Positions 26,701 through 36,375 are shown, numbered from the stretch's first letter. The stretch is 64,000 nucleotides of DNA from Acidovorax sp. (GCA_031277855.1 JAITLO010000044.1:60442-124441), one strand, 5' to 3'. Translations and numbers: made by a program. Notes: generated by a model not told the origin, from the sequence alone.

Positions 26701-26747
26701 CGCCCTCTGCCTCTGCAAACTTGCGGCATAAAAAAACCGTGGCTGCG
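26701..26747. repeat. Direct repeat flanking aqpZ, right copy
   Basis: The counterpart of 25682-25725, with two more A residues in the A-run. This copy is complete and forms part of the rlmD terminator. Confidence 0.6.
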
Positions 26748-26763
26748 AACGCCACGGTTTTTC
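26731..26763 (-). terminator. Terminator of rlmD
   Basis: AAAACCGTGGC (26733-26743) pairs with GCCACGGTTTT (26751-26761) around a 7-base loop. T-runs flank it on both strands, so it can also stop plus-strand transcription. Confidence 0.85.
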
Positions 26764-26783
26764 GTGTTTTTGCAAGAAAGCGA

Positions 26784-28286
26784 TTACGCGCGTTCAAACA
26801 CCGCCATCGACTCCACGTGGGCGGTATGGGGGAACATGTTCACCACGCCTGCGGCCACGCAGCGGTAGCCCGCCTGGTGCACCAAAAGGCCTGCATCGCG
26901 CGCCAGCGTGGCGGGGTTGCAGCTGACGTAGACAATGCGTTCAGGGAACGCCCAGGCCTCATGCCCTTCGGGCAATGGCGGCAGCAGATCGGGTTGCGCC
27001 TCGCTGGCCACGCCGGTCTGCTTGGCGCCGATGCGAATCTGGTGGATATCCGCCAGTGCTTTGGACAGGGCAAACGCACCTTCACGCGGTGGGTCTACCA
27101 GCCATTTTTCGGCATAGCCGTCGGCCATCAAAATGGACGGCGTCATACTGAACAGATTGCGGCCCACAAACTGCGTGGGCGCCAGTTTGTCATCCTCTGC
27201 ACGGGTGGCGTTGTTGGCTGCCAGGTTCTCGTGCGAGCGCTGCACCAGCGCGTCCGAGCCTTCGATGCCCAGCACCTCGCGCGCCATGGTGGCCAGCGGC
27301 AATGTGAAATTGCCCAGGCCGCAGAACCAGTCGATCACGCGCTCGGTCTTCTTCACATCCAACAGACGCAGCGCACGCGTCACCAGCACGCGGTTGATGT
27401 GCGGGTTCACCTGGGTGAAGTCTGTGGGCTTGAAGGGCATGCGGATGCCAAACTCCGGCAAGCCATAGGCCAGTTGCGTGCCGCCTGCGTCCATCAAATG
27501 CACGGTGTCCGGCCCCTTGGGCTGCAACCACCACTGCACCTCGTATTGCACAGCAAAGTCGCGCAAGCGCTGCTTGTCGGCATCGCTCAAAGGCTCCAGA
27601 TGGCGCAGCACCAGGGCCGTCACCTGGTCGCCGCAGGCCACCTCGATTTGCGGGCAGGTCTCGCGCGCATCCAGGCTGGCAACCAGCGCACGCATGGGCA
27701 TCAGCATGGCGTCCACATGGGGCGGCAACACCTTGCAGGTTTCCATATCGGCGATGTAACGGCTCTTGCGCTCGTGAAAGCCCACCAGCACCTTGCCTTT
27801 TTTGATCACATAGCGCACCGAAAGCCGGGCGCGGTCGCGGTAGCCCCAGGCCGGGCCCTCGATGGGGCGCAACAGGGTCTCGGGCTTGACCTTGCCCAGA
27901 TGCCAGAGGTTGTCTTCCAGCACACGCTGCTTGATGGCCACCTGAGCGCCCACATGCATATGCTGCATCTTGCAGCCACCGCAAGCACCTTCGTGCAGGC
28001 CGAAATGCGGGCAGCCGGGCCGCACGCGCTGCGAGGACTCGCGGTGCACGGCGGTCAGCGAGGCGGCTTCCCAGTTGTTCTTTTTGCGGTGCACATTGGC
28101 CGTGACCAGCTCGGTGGGCAGGGCTCCGTCGATGAACACCACCTTGCCATCGGGCTTGCGGGCCACGCCCTTGGCATCCATGTCCATGGACACCACTTCC
28201 AGCCAGCCCTCGGGCAGGCTGGGGTCGGCGGCGGGCATGTCGGCGTATTCGCTGTCGGGGGAAATCTTGTCGTTCTGGTCACTCAT
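26784..28286 (-). CDS. rlmD: 23S rRNA (uracil-1939-C5) methyltransferase
   Basis: A 500-residue RNA m5U methyltransferase. An N-terminal TRAM-like domain carries the iron-sulfur cysteines ([19 protein letters not shown]). The SAM-binding motif is in [17 protein letters not shown], followed by GIEGSDALV. The catalytic Cys is in the motif [15 protein letters not shown] near the C-terminus and VDPPREGA precedes it. These features separate RlmD from TrmA. It modifies 23S rRNA in the cytoplasm. A good terminator follows. Confidence 0.94.
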   Translation of the reverse strand: MSDQNDKISPDSEYADMPAADPSLPEGWLEVVSMDMDAKGVARKPDGKVVFIDGALPTELVTANVHRKKNNWEAASLTAVHRESSQRVRPGCPHFGLHEGACGGCKMQHMHVGAQVAIKQRVLEDNLWHLGKVKPETLLRPIEGPAWGYRDRARLSVRYVIKKGKVLVGFHERKSRYIADMETCKVLPPHVDAMLMPMRALVASLDARETCPQIEVACGDQVTALVLRHLEPLSDADKQRLRDFAVQYEVQWWLQPKGPDTVHLMDAGGTQLAYGLPEFGIRMPFKPTDFTQVNPHINRVLVTRALRLLDVKKTERVIDWFCGLGNFTLPLATMAREVLGIEGSDALVQRSHENLAANNATRAEDDKLAPTQFVGRNLFSMTPSILMADGYAEKWLVDPPREGAFALSKALADIHQIRIGAKQTGVASEAQPDLLPPLPEGHEAWAFPERIVYVSCNPATLARDAGLLVHQAGYRCVAAGVVNMFPHTAHVESMAVFERA

Positions 28287-28405
28287 GGTGGCGCAATTGT
28301 CTCAGGCTCGGAGTACCTTGCCTGAAAACCAGGAACTCGCCCTGGGCCGGGCAGCGTCCGCCAGCGACTGTCATCCAATTTTTCTCGGAGCTCGCCTGCC
28401 CAGCC

Positions 28406-29620
28406 TCAGGAAACTGGGCGAGCACCCGTTTGGCCTTGACTGTGGGTATGGCGCTTGCCATTGAGCAGCACACCCACAGCGGTCGAGCGCACCAGCCAGT
28501 GGTAGCTGGCCAGGCTGAGCGCCGTAGTGGCCGAGATATTGAGCAGCATCTTCATGCCTGCGGGCCAGGGCAGGCCAAACAACAAGGCACCAAAGCCAAT
28601 CGTCATGGGCAAGTGAACCAGATACACCCAATAAGAGCTGTCTGCAAGGTAAGCCATGAAGGCACTGGGCCGCCCCAGGTAGGCAGAAAATACACCGATG
28701 AGTGCAAAGCTCCAGCACCACGCCGCAGCGTTGTAGGCAAAGGAAAACATCCAGCGCACGCCCATTGGCAGTGCGTCGCGGGATGCAGCAGGAATAGGCT
28801 CAAGCACCATGCCGGAAGCCAAGAAACACAGCAGCCCTGCCACGGCATACCATGGCCAACGCCGCACATAGTGCGCCAGCAATACCTGCTTGTGCGCATA
28901 CATCGCCAGGCCAAATACGTAGAACAAGCCGTTGTGCACCCATTCCATCCATGGCGGCAGGAAGGCGTTTCCAGGGCGCACAAGCCCTGCGCCATACTGC
29001 ACGCCTACGCAGGCCAGAGCCATTGTCAGCACGGCTATCCCCCACGGTGTGCGGCCCAACAGCGCCAAACAGCGCCCCGCCGCCGGGGCGACAGCGGGTG
29101 CCAGGCGCTGCAAAACAGCCTGTACCAGCGGTGTGAAAAGACTCAGCCATAGCAGCAGCCACAGAAACCACAGATGCAGGGTGTTGAGCTTGCCATGCGC
29201 GATGGTCTCGTCAGCAACCGGCGCCAAACTGAGATCCAGGCCCCAGGTACCGCGCGCCATGCGGTGGATGAACAGCAGCGTCAGCACGGAGCAAAGCGCA
29301 AACAGCGGCGGCCAGAAAACCGCGAATGGCAAGGCCAGGCGACGCAGCCTATGTCGCACGGTCGCAGCCAGCCCACGCTGGGCCATCAACATGGCGACGA
29401 AAAAACCGGCCAGGATGAAAAACACCGGCATGCGAAACGCATGGATAAAGGCGACCAGCAAGTCGGCCACAGGTGTGGTTTGGTTATCGCGCCAAGGCAA
29501 TAGCTGAGCGCCGGCCATATGGATTACCGCCACATGCAAGACGATACCCAGCCACATCATGGCAGCGCGCAAATTATCCAGGGCATGGAGCCGCTGCAGA
29601 CGACCTTCTCCCACAGTCAT
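28406..29620 (-). CDS. Membrane acyltransferase (acyltransferase 3 / OpgC-like)
   Basis: A 404-residue protein with about ten transmembrane helices. The N-terminal RLHALDNLRAAMMWLGIVLHVAVIH contains the arginine and histidine typical of acyltransferase 3 enzymes, followed by HAFRMPVFFILAGFFVAMLMAQRG. These transfer acyl groups to surface glycans such as periplasmic glucans or O-antigen. The ATG at 29620 has GGAGG seven bases upstream; the long frame before it is not coding. The acceptor cannot be determined here. Confidence 0.85.
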   Translation of the reverse strand: MTVGEGRLQRLHALDNLRAAMMWLGIVLHVAVIHMAGAQLLPWRDNQTTPVADLLVAFIHAFRMPVFFILAGFFVAMLMAQRGLAATVRHRLRRLALPFAVFWPPLFALCSVLTLLFIHRMARGTWGLDLSLAPVADETIAHGKLNTLHLWFLWLLLWLSLFTPLVQAVLQRLAPAVAPAAGRCLALLGRTPWGIAVLTMALACVGVQYGAGLVRPGNAFLPPWMEWVHNGLFYVFGLAMYAHKQVLLAHYVRRWPWYAVAGLLCFLASGMVLEPIPAASRDALPMGVRWMFSFAYNAAAWCWSFALIGVFSAYLGRPSAFMAYLADSSYWVYLVHLPMTIGFGALLFGLPWPAGMKMLLNISATTALSLASYHWLVRSTAVGVLLNGKRHTHSQGQTGARPVS

Positions 29621-29818
29621 TCCTTTGCCTCCATGTCGTTGTGGTGCTGCGGACTCTAGCAGGCGGGCGATTGCGGAAAACCCGGCTCCATCGATCCATG
29701 GCGCAGAGCCGAGGCCGTACACGCTAGGGCCCTGCAGGCAGTGCACCATCTCGCCGCACCGCTTGCCGCCATATTGCCTTTCAGGGCCGGTAACGCCTGG
29801 CAAGAAGCGGGCCGTATC

Positions 29819-30325
29819 TCACCCCAGCGCCAGCTTCGCCCCGTCCTTGACCTCTTCCATCACCGCATAGGTGCGCGTTTCGCGCACGCCGGGCAGCTGC
29901 CACAGCACGCGGCCGGCAAATGCACGGTAGGCCTGCATATCGGCCATGCGGGTTTTGAGCAGATAGTCAAAGCCGCCAGCCACCATATGGCATTCCATGA
30001 CTTCGGGATGTACCTGCACGGCGGCCTTGAATTCGTCAAACACATTGGGCGTGGTGCGGTCCAGCAGCACCTCCACAAACACCAGCATGCCGGCGCCCAG
30101 CTTGTGGGGGTTGAGCCGCGCCTCGTAGCCCAGGATGAATTTTTCGCGTGTGAGGCGCTGCACGCGGGCCAGCACGGCCGTGGGCGACAGGGCCACGCGC
30201 TCTGCCAGCTTGAGGTTGGAGATGCGGCCGTCTTCTTGCAATATGGCCAGGATGCGCCGGTCTATGCGGTCCAGCGCGCCATCGTCGTCCGCAGGCTTTG
30301 GTGAGTTGTTCGTCGGTTCAGACAT
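29819..30325 (-). CDS. Lrp/AsnC-family regulator, probable PutR-type activator
   Basis: A 168-residue Lrp-type protein. Residues about 17-75 form the helix-turn-helix (DRIDRRILAILQEDGRISNLKLAERVALSPTAVLARVQRL), followed by a RAM ligand-binding domain with GAGMLVFVEVLLDR and VHPEVMECHMVAGGFDYLLKT. It is divergent from putA with 89 bases between, the arrangement of proline-responsive activators. PutA here has no DNA-binding head, so control by this protein is likely. Confidence 0.9.
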   Translation of the reverse strand: MSEPTNNSPKPADDDGALDRIDRRILAILQEDGRISNLKLAERVALSPTAVLARVQRLTREKFILGYEARLNPHKLGAGMLVFVEVLLDRTTPNVFDEFKAAVQVHPEVMECHMVAGGFDYLLKTRMADMQAYRAFAGRVLWQLPGVRETRTYAVMEEVKDGAKLALG

Positions 30326-30414
30326 TTTTCGGAATTTTATTCGGTACAGCTTGGCAAATCATCGCGCCATTCCATTTACGGCCTTGCACCGACTTGTATT
30401 GAGGGAGTTTTTCC

Positions 30415-33400
30415 ATGTCCAGCCACCTGACTGCTGCCGCTGTGCACACCGCCGATGCGGTGCGCCATTTTGCCGCCGGCCCGACCTCTGCCACGCCTTT
30501 GCGCGCGGCCATTACCGCGGCCTGCCGCATCCCCGAGCCGGAGGCCGTCGCCCCGCTGCTGGAGCAGGCACGGCTGCCCGCGGCCATGGCTCATGCAGTG
30601 CAGGAGCTGGCGCTGCAGCTGTCTGGGCAATTGCGCGCACGCAAGCCAGGTGGGGGCAAAAGCGGTCTGGTGCAGGGCTTGCTGCAGGAGTTTTCGCTGT
30701 CCAGCCAGGAAGGCGTGGCGCTGATGTGCCTGGCCGAGGCCCTGCTGCGCATACCCGACAGCGCCACACGTGACGCGCTGATCCGCGACAAGATTCGCGA
30801 TGGCGACTGGCACAGCCACCTGGGCAAAAGCCCGTCGCTGTTCGTCAACGCAGCGGCCTGGGGGCTGTTGCTCACCGGCAAGCTGGTGGCCACCCACAGC
30901 GAAGGCAGCCTGGGCTCGGCGCTGGCCAGGCTCACGGCCAAGGGCGGCGAGCCCCTGGTGCGCAAGGGCGTGGACATGGCCATGCGCATGATGGGCGAGC
31001 AGTTTGTCACCGGAGAAACCATAGGCCAGGCCCTGGCCAATGCCCGCCGGCTGGAGACACAAGGCTTTCGCTATTCCTATGACATGCTGGGTGAGGCGGC
31101 TCTCACCGCCCAGGATGCAGAACGCTATCTGCAATCCTATGTGGAGGCCATCCATGCCATCGGCCACGCTGCCAACGGGCGCGGCATTTACGAGGGGCCG
31201 GGCATTTCCATCAAGCTCAGCGCCCTGCACCCACGCTACAGCCGTACCCAGTATGGCCGCGTGATGACCGAGCTGCTGCCGCGTGTGCTGCAGCTGGCCG
31301 ATCTGGCCTGCCAGTACGACATCGGCCTGAACATTGACGCCGAAGAGGCCGACCGGCTGGAGCTGTCGCTGGACCTGCTCGAGGCCCTGTGCCATGCCCC
31401 ATCGCTGGCCGGCTGGAACGGCCTGGGCTTTGTCATCCAGGCCTACCAAAAGCGCTGCCCCGCCGTCATCGACTATGTGATTGACCTGGCCCGGCGCAGC
31501 AACCGCCGGCTGATGGTGCGCCTGGTCAAGGGCGCCTACTGGGACAGCGAAATCAAACGCGCCCAGATCGATGGCCTGTCCGACTACCCGGTCTACACCC
31601 GCAAGGTGCACACCGATGTGTCCTACCTGGCCTGCGCGCGCCGCCTGCTGGCCGCACCCGATGCGGTCTACCCCCAGTTCGCCACCCACAATGCCCAAAC
31701 CCTGGCCAGCATCTACCAGATGGCCGGGCCCGAGGGCTATGCACGCGGCCAGTACGAGTTCCAATGCCTGCACGGCATGGGCGAATCGCTGTATGAGCAG
31801 GTGGTAGGTCCCATGCAACGCCCCTGCCGCATCTACGCCCCGGTGGGCACGCATGAAACGCTGCTGGCCTATCTGGTGCGCCGCCTGCTGGAAAACGGCG
31901 CCAACACCTCGTTTGTGCATCGCATTGCCGATCCCAGCCTGCCGCTTGCGGAGCTGGCGGCCTCGCCCATCACAGCGGTCGACCAGGCCGCCGCCACCGA
32001 AGGCCTGACCGGCGCCCCCCACCCACGTATTCCCCTGCCCGGCCAGCTCTACGGCGCGCAGCGCGCCAATTCACAGGGGCTGGACCTGGCCAGCGAGGCC
32101 GTGCTGCAGCCGCTGCAGGCCGCGCTCACACAGGCGCTGTCCACGCAATGGCATGCCACACCGCTGCTGGCCGCACCGCTGCAAGCCACTGCCAGCCCCC
32201 CTGCCCAGGCCGTGTGCAACCCTGCCGACCACGGCGATGTGCTGGGCACGGCACGTGCCGCCACGCTCCCCGAAGTAGAGCAGGCATTGTTTGCCGCACA
32301 AGCCTCTGCGACCGATTGGGCTCAAACCCCTCCAGTCGAGCGGGCACGCCTGCTGCGGGCCGCTGCCGATGCCTACGAGGCCCAGTTGCCCCAATTCATC
32401 GCCCTGCTGCTGCGCGAGGCCGGCAAGACCGCCGCCAACGCCGTGGCCGAGGTGCGCGAGGCCGTGGACTTTTTGCGCTACTACGCCGCTCAGGTGGAGC
32501 GCGACTTTGCCAATGCCACGCATATCCCGCTGGGCCCTGTGGTGTGCATCAGCCCCTGGAATTTTCCACTGGCCATCTTCACCGGTCAGATTGCTGCAGC
32601 CCTGGCCGCCGGCAATGTGGTGCTGGCCAAGCCGGCCGAACAAACGCCGCTGATTGCCCATCTGGCCGTGCAGCTGCTGCATGGCTGCGGCCTTCCCGCT
32701 GGCGCGCTGCAATTGCTGCCCGGCGAGGGGGAGACCGTGGGCGCCACTCTGGTGGCCGATGCCCGGGTACAAGGCGTGCTGTTCACAGGCTCCACCGAGG
32801 TGGCACGCCTGCTGCAGCGCAGCCTGGCCCAGCGCCTGCGCCCCGACGGCCAGCCCGTGGTGCTGGTGGCCGAAACCGGGGGGCAAAACGCCATGATCGT
32901 GGACTCCTCCGCCCTGGTCGAGCAGGTGGTGGGGGATGCGCTGTCCTCCGCCTTTGACAGCGCCGGCCAGCGCTGCTCGGCCCTGCGCGTGCTCTGCGTG
33001 CAGGAAGACGCGGCAGAACGCGTGCTGGACATGCTGCGCGGCGCCATGCAGGAGCTGACCTGTGGCAACCCCAGCGCGCTTGCCACCGATGTGGGCCCGG
33101 TGATTGATGTAGAGGCCCAAGCCGGCATCCAGAGCCATATCGCGGCCATGCAGTCCCAGGGGCGCCACATCACCCAGGCAGCGCTGAGCGCCGAAGTGGC
33201 CGCCGCCGGCTGCTATGTGCCGCCCACGCTGATCGAAATCGACTCCATGGCCGAGCTGCAGCGCGAGGTGTTTGGCCCGGTGCTGCATGTGCTGCGCTGG
33301 CGCCGCCACCAACTGCCCCAGTTGCTGGACCAGATTGCCGCCACCGGCTATGGGCTGACCCAGGGTCTGCACACCCGTATCGACGAAACCGTGAACCTGG

Positions 33401-34191
33401 TGCTGGCCCGCGCCCAGGCCGGCAATCTGTATGTGAACCGCAATATGGTGGGCGCCGTGGTGGGCGTGCAGCCCTTTGGCGGCGAAGGCCTGTCGGGCAC
33501 CGGTCCCAAGGCCGGCGGGCCGCTGTATCTGCTGCGCCTGCTGGCCCGCCACCCCGGGCCGGTGCGTGCAGCGCTGGAATCCGCCATGGGCCCGGCCATT
33601 GTTCAGCAGCAGCACACCGAGTCCCTGCAAGCACTGGAACAGTGGGCCGCCCAACAACCGGGCCTGCAAGGCCTGCACAGCCTGTGCCAGCAATTGCCGG
33701 CCCAATCACCCGCAGGCCTGCGCTACGCCTTGCCCGGCCCCACGGGCGAGCGCAACACCTATACGCTGCTGCCCCGCAGCCAGGTGCTATGCCAGGTGGA
33801 TGCCGGCCCAGACAGCGAGAGCGCCCTGCTGCATCAGTTGGCAGCCGTGCTGGCCGTGGGCGGCCAGGCCCTGTGGGCCGCCCGGCATGCCCCGCTCCAT
33901 CGACAGTTGCCGGAGACCGTGCAGCAAGCCATCAGCCTGCTGGCCGACGGCGGCCCTACGCAGACCGTGCCATCCCACACACCCGTGGATGTGGCGCTGC
34001 ATTGCGGCTCTGCCGCGTCGCTCCAGACCTTGCTGCAACAGCTGGCAGCGCGCAGCGGCCCGTTGGTGGCCTGCCAGCATATGGGCAGCGCCCAAGCCAG
34101 CATTCCCCTGGAGCGATTGCTGCTGGAACGCGCCGTGAGTATCAACACGGCTGCTGCAGGCGGTAACGCCAGCCTGATGACTATGGCTTGA
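30415..34191 (+). CDS. putA: Bifunctional proline dehydrogenase / P5C dehydrogenase
   Basis: A 1258-residue protein that oxidises proline to glutamate. After an alpha-helical arm, the FAD-binding proline dehydrogenase barrel spans about 190-500 (YEGPGISIKLSALHPRYSR, LMVRLVKGAYWDSEIKRAQ, FATHNAQTLASI). The aldehyde dehydrogenase domain spans about 590-1040 (CISPWNFPLAIFTGQ, VAETGGQNAMIVDSSAL, catalytic Cys near 853 in AGQRCSALRVLC). A C-terminal region of about 200 residues follows. It lacks the N-terminal ribbon-helix-helix of autoregulatory PutA such as in E. coli. Confidence 0.97.
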   Translation: MSSHLTAAAVHTADAVRHFAAGPTSATPLRAAITAACRIPEPEAVAPLLEQARLPAAMAHAVQELALQLSGQLRARKPGGGKSGLVQGLLQEFSLSSQEGVALMCLAEALLRIPDSATRDALIRDKIRDGDWHSHLGKSPSLFVNAAAWGLLLTGKLVATHSEGSLGSALARLTAKGGEPLVRKGVDMAMRMMGEQFVTGETIGQALANARRLETQGFRYSYDMLGEAALTAQDAERYLQSYVEAIHAIGHAANGRGIYEGPGISIKLSALHPRYSRTQYGRVMTELLPRVLQLADLACQYDIGLNIDAEEADRLELSLDLLEALCHAPSLAGWNGLGFVIQAYQKRCPAVIDYVIDLARRSNRRLMVRLVKGAYWDSEIKRAQIDGLSDYPVYTRKVHTDVSYLACARRLLAAPDAVYPQFATHNAQTLASIYQMAGPEGYARGQYEFQCLHGMGESLYEQVVGPMQRPCRIYAPVGTHETLLAYLVRRLLENGANTSFVHRIADPSLPLAELAASPITAVDQAAATEGLTGAPHPRIPLPGQLYGAQRANSQGLDLASEAVLQPLQAALTQALSTQWHATPLLAAPLQATASPPAQAVCNPADHGDVLGTARAATLPEVEQALFAAQASATDWAQTPPVERARLLRAAADAYEAQLPQFIALLLREAGKTAANAVAEVREAVDFLRYYAAQVERDFANATHIPLGPVVCISPWNFPLAIFTGQIAAALAAGNVVLAKPAEQTPLIAHLAVQLLHGCGLPAGALQLLPGEGETVGATLVADARVQGVLFTGSTEVARLLQRSLAQRLRPDGQPVVLVAETGGQNAMIVDSSALVEQVVGDALSSAFDSAGQRCSALRVLCVQEDAAERVLDMLRGAMQELTCGNPSALATDVGPVIDVEAQAGIQSHIAAMQSQGRHITQAALSAEVAAAGCYVPPTLIEIDSMAELQREVFGPVLHVLRWRRHQLPQLLDQIAATGYGLTQGLHTRIDETVNLVLARAQAGNLYVNRNMVGAVVGVQPFGGEGLSGTGPKAGGPLYLLRLLARHPGPVRAALESAMGPAIVQQQHTESLQALEQWAAQQPGLQGLHSLCQQLPAQSPAGLRYALPGPTGERNTYTLLPRSQVLCQVDAGPDSESALLHQLAAVLAVGGQALWAARHAPLHRQLPETVQQAISLLADGGPTQTVPSHTPVDVALHCGSAASLQTLLQQLAARSGPLVACQHMGSAQASIPLERLLLERAVSINTAAAGGNASLMTMA

Positions 34192-34339
34192 ACACCTGTG
34201 GAGGCGGCAGACCCCAGAGCCTTATCTCTGCCATAGCATGGCCTCCACACAAAATCCTCACGCCACACTGACAACCTGCTGTATTTGCCGCAAATGTTGC
34301 GTTTTGTCAGAGTTTTTCTCTCTGACGCACATAATCCAC

Positions 34340-34369
34340 TTGAGTCGGACTTTCAAATCCGGTTAATAT
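34340..34369 (+). promoter_or_regulatory. Sigma-70-type promoter of the candidate small RNA
   Basis: A -35 element TTGAGT (34340-34345), an 18-base spacer and -10 element TAATAT (34364-34369). The predicted start of transcription is at about 34375, exactly where the long RNA stem begins. Confidence 0.65.
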
Positions 34370-34374
34370 AAGCA

Positions 34375-34499
34375 CTCCAAACCACAGTGCTCTTTATTCA
34401 TGGGATTCCGAGAGGGGGGAGAGTCCGATTGGTAGACCGTGCAAGACCTGTGGTTTGGAACCTCCAAGTTGAGAACAAGGCGCCCTAGGCGCCTTTTTC
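34375..34499 (+). ncRNA. Candidate small RNA of about 125 nt
   Basis: The transcript predicted from the promoter at 34340-34369 begins with TCCAAACCACAG (34376-34387). This pairs perfectly over 12 bases with CTGTGGTTTGGA (34448-34459). The enclosed ~60 bases are purine-rich, with a G-run (GAGGGGGGAGAG) at about 34411-34422 that could act as an anti-ribosome-site or target-binding segment. A terminator follows directly. I do not recognise a known family: it does not look like 6S, SRP, tmRNA or RNase P RNA. It lies downstream of putA and has no protein-coding signal. Confidence 0.65.
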
Positions 34500-34500
34500 T
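34477..34500 (+). terminator. Terminator of the candidate small RNA
   Basis: AAGGCGCC/GGCGCCTT stem (34477-34484 with 34488-34495), three-base loop, then a T-rich tail. Confidence 0.88.
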
Positions 34501-35033
34501 TTGCTTGCGTTCTTTTCGTTTCTTTTTCTGTTTCTTGCTTTGGGTTCTTTTCACCCATGCCAGGCCTCGCTTGCAGCCTCTATGGCACTGCAAGCCATAG
34601 CCAGTCTGCATAAGCTGCTATAGGGCAGCAAGCTTTCAGCAGAAGTGCATCCCAGGTGCTGCGAGAATCGGCCCGCTTTCACCATGCCATTTCCAAATGG
34701 CATGACCAGCCATCCGAACGCATGGTCTTTGCCCTTTCCCCATGCCTTGGGGAATACCTACACCGCCCATCCACTGGTAGGAAAGCCGATTTTCCGCGCA
34801 TCCACTTTTAGGCCATTTCCCGGATTTCTTTGCAAGCCGCTACACCCTTTTCCCGCTCTCATCGCCCACGCTTTGCAAAATATGGTGAAGCGGCCACAAA
34901 ATCTGCTGCGGTGCAATAGGAGCAGGTCAGATAAGCAAGCCAGGATTTAGCTCCTCAAGCGGCAATAGGCATTGCGCTGGAGCCGGGGACTGCATTCAGT
35001 CCCCCAAGGCATGCACGGCGTATCGGTGTCGGT
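34500..35033. other. Intergenic region, nothing convincing found
   Basis: About 530 bases after the small RNA. A pyrimidine-rich stretch is at 34494-34560. The longest open frame (34645-34950) has no ribosome site or motifs. A GGGGACTG/CAGTCCCC hairpin at about 34984-35003 lies beyond the small minus-strand frame but lacks a T-tail. Confidence 0.4.
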
Positions 35034-35189
35034 CTAGGCTCCCAGGCAGGGCCTGGGCGTGGAGCTCCAAGTCACGCCCCACTGCCGTGCAGTGACCCGC
35101 AGCAACTGGCATACCTGAGCGGGCATGACCATGGCAGGCATACGCTTGCTGGTGGTCAAAACGGGCTTGGGTACAGTCTGTGCGGGCAT
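35034..35189 (-). CDS. Possible small protein of 51 residues
   Basis: A short frame starting MPAQTVPKPVLTTSKRM and ending PRPCLGA, 53 bases after the stop of the sulfate-binding gene on the same strand. Its ATG at 35189 has an excellent AAGGAG site eight bases upstream, which is why it is listed. An in-frame GTG at 35246 overlaps the sulfate-binding gene's stop. It has no recognised domain, signal peptide or membrane segment. It may be a real small protein co-transcribed with the transporter protein or only a chance frame. Confidence 0.35.
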   Translation of the reverse strand: MPAQTVPKPVLTTSKRMPAMVMPAQVCQLLRVTARQWGVTWSSTPRPCLGA

Positions 35190-35242
35190 GATGGGCTCCT
35201 TTTCAAATAGCAGCAGGCCAGATGCCCGCTGCCTGTTCACAT

Positions 35243-36268
35243 TCACTTCTTGGTATAGATCTGGTCAAAGCTGCCGCCGTCGGCAAAGTGATCCTTGTCG
35301 GCCTTGGTCCAGCCGCCAAAGGCCTTGTCTATGGTCACCAGCTCCAGCTTGGGGAACTGGCTGGCAAATTCGGCCGCCACCTTGGCATCGGTGGGGCGGT
35401 AGAAGTTTTTGCCGGCAATGCGTTGCCCTTCGGGCGAGTACAGATACTTCAGATACTCCTCGGCCACGGCGCGCGTGCCCTTTTTGTTGACCACCTTGTC
35501 CACCACGGCGACCGTGGGTTCGGCGAGTATGGAAATCGACGGTGCCACGATCTGGAACTTTTCGGGGCCAAACTCCTTCAGCGCCAGAAAGGCCTCGTTC
35601 TCCCAGGCCAGCAGCACATCGCCCACGCCGCGCTGCACAAAGGTAATCGTCGAGCCACGGGCGCCGGTGTCCAGCACGGGCACGTTCTGGTAGAGCTTTT
35701 TCACAAAATCCTTGGCCTGGGCATCACCGCCGTATTTGCGCTTGGCAAATTCCCAGGCCGCCAGATAGTTCCAGCGCGCACCGCCGCTGGTCTTGGGGTT
35801 GGGGGTGATGACCTGCACGCCGGGCTTGACCAGGTCATCCCAGTCCTTGAGACCCTTGGGGTTGCCCTTTTTCACCAGAAACACAATGGTCGAGGTATAG
35901 GGCGCGCTGTTGTGCGGCAGCTTCTTCTGCCAATCGGCCGCCAGGTGGTTGCCGTTCTTGACCAAGGCATCCACATCGCCCGCCAGCGCCAACGTGGCCA
36001 CATCGGCGTCAATGCCATCAATGATGGAGCGCGCCTGCTTGCCCGAGCCGCCATGCGACTGCTTGATGCTCACGTCCTGTCCGGTCTTGGCCTTCCAATA
36101 CTTGGCAAAGGCTTGGTTGTATTCCACATACAGCTCACGCGTGGGGTCGTAAGAGACATTGAGCAGCGTCACCGGCTGCTGCGCCAGTGCCGGCAAGGCG
36201 CCTAAGGTCAAGCCGGCCAACAGGCTGGCCAGCAGGGGAAACTTGATAAAGTGGCGGCGATTGGTCAT
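35243..36268 (-). CDS. Second periplasmic sulfate-binding protein (Sbp family)
   Basis: A 341-residue binding protein with a twin-arginine-like signal region ([19 protein letters not shown], cleavage near ALAQ). It has the same hallmark loops as the protein at 7168-8169: [45 protein letters not shown] and [18 protein letters not shown]. No permease or ATPase gene is adjacent, so it probably delivers sulfate or thiosulfate to the CysTWA system at 4028-7111. The ATG at 36268 has a GAGG site. It is divergent from yggX. Confidence 0.93.
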   Translation of the reverse strand: MTNRRHFIKFPLLASLLAGLTLGALPALAQQPVTLLNVSYDPTRELYVEYNQAFAKYWKAKTGQDVSIKQSHGGSGKQARSIIDGIDADVATLALAGDVDALVKNGNHLAADWQKKLPHNSAPYTSTIVFLVKKGNPKGLKDWDDLVKPGVQVITPNPKTSGGARWNYLAAWEFAKRKYGGDAQAKDFVKKLYQNVPVLDTGARGSTITFVQRGVGDVLLAWENEAFLALKEFGPEKFQIVAPSISILAEPTVAVVDKVVNKKGTRAVAEEYLKYLYSPEGQRIAGKNFYRPTDAKVAAEFASQFPKLELVTIDKAFGGWTKADKDHFADGGSFDQIYTKK

Positions 36269-36348
36269 TGAGGGCCTCGGTGCTTTTGTTTGTGTAGCAG
36301 GAAAGAGCGACTTGCTCCGTTGCCATGCATTCTGGAATCCCACCCTCA

Positions 36349-36375
36349 AAACTGAAACCAATAAGAATTCAGTTT
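36349..36375. promoter_or_regulatory. Inverted repeat between sbp-like gene and yggX
   Basis: AAACTGAA (36349-36356) and TTCAGTTT (36368-36375) form a perfect 8-bp inverted repeat with 11 bases between, in the 150-base divergent intergenic region. It is a candidate binding site, possibly for a sulfur regulator such as CysB, though the sequence itself does not prove which. Confidence 0.4.

Noticed and set aside
30376..33705. Two minus-strand frames over 540 codons each opposite putA
   Set aside because: Antisense shadows of putA with low-complexity His/Gln/Gly composition.
34363..34611. Minus-strand 82-codon frame across the small RNA region
   Set aside because: Lysine/arginine-rich through a pyrimidine tract (KKQKKKRKERKQRK), no ribosome site, overlaps the better supported RNA.
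34645..34950. Plus-strand 101-codon frame after the small RNA
   Set aside because: No ribosome site, unusual composition and no similarity that I can recognise.
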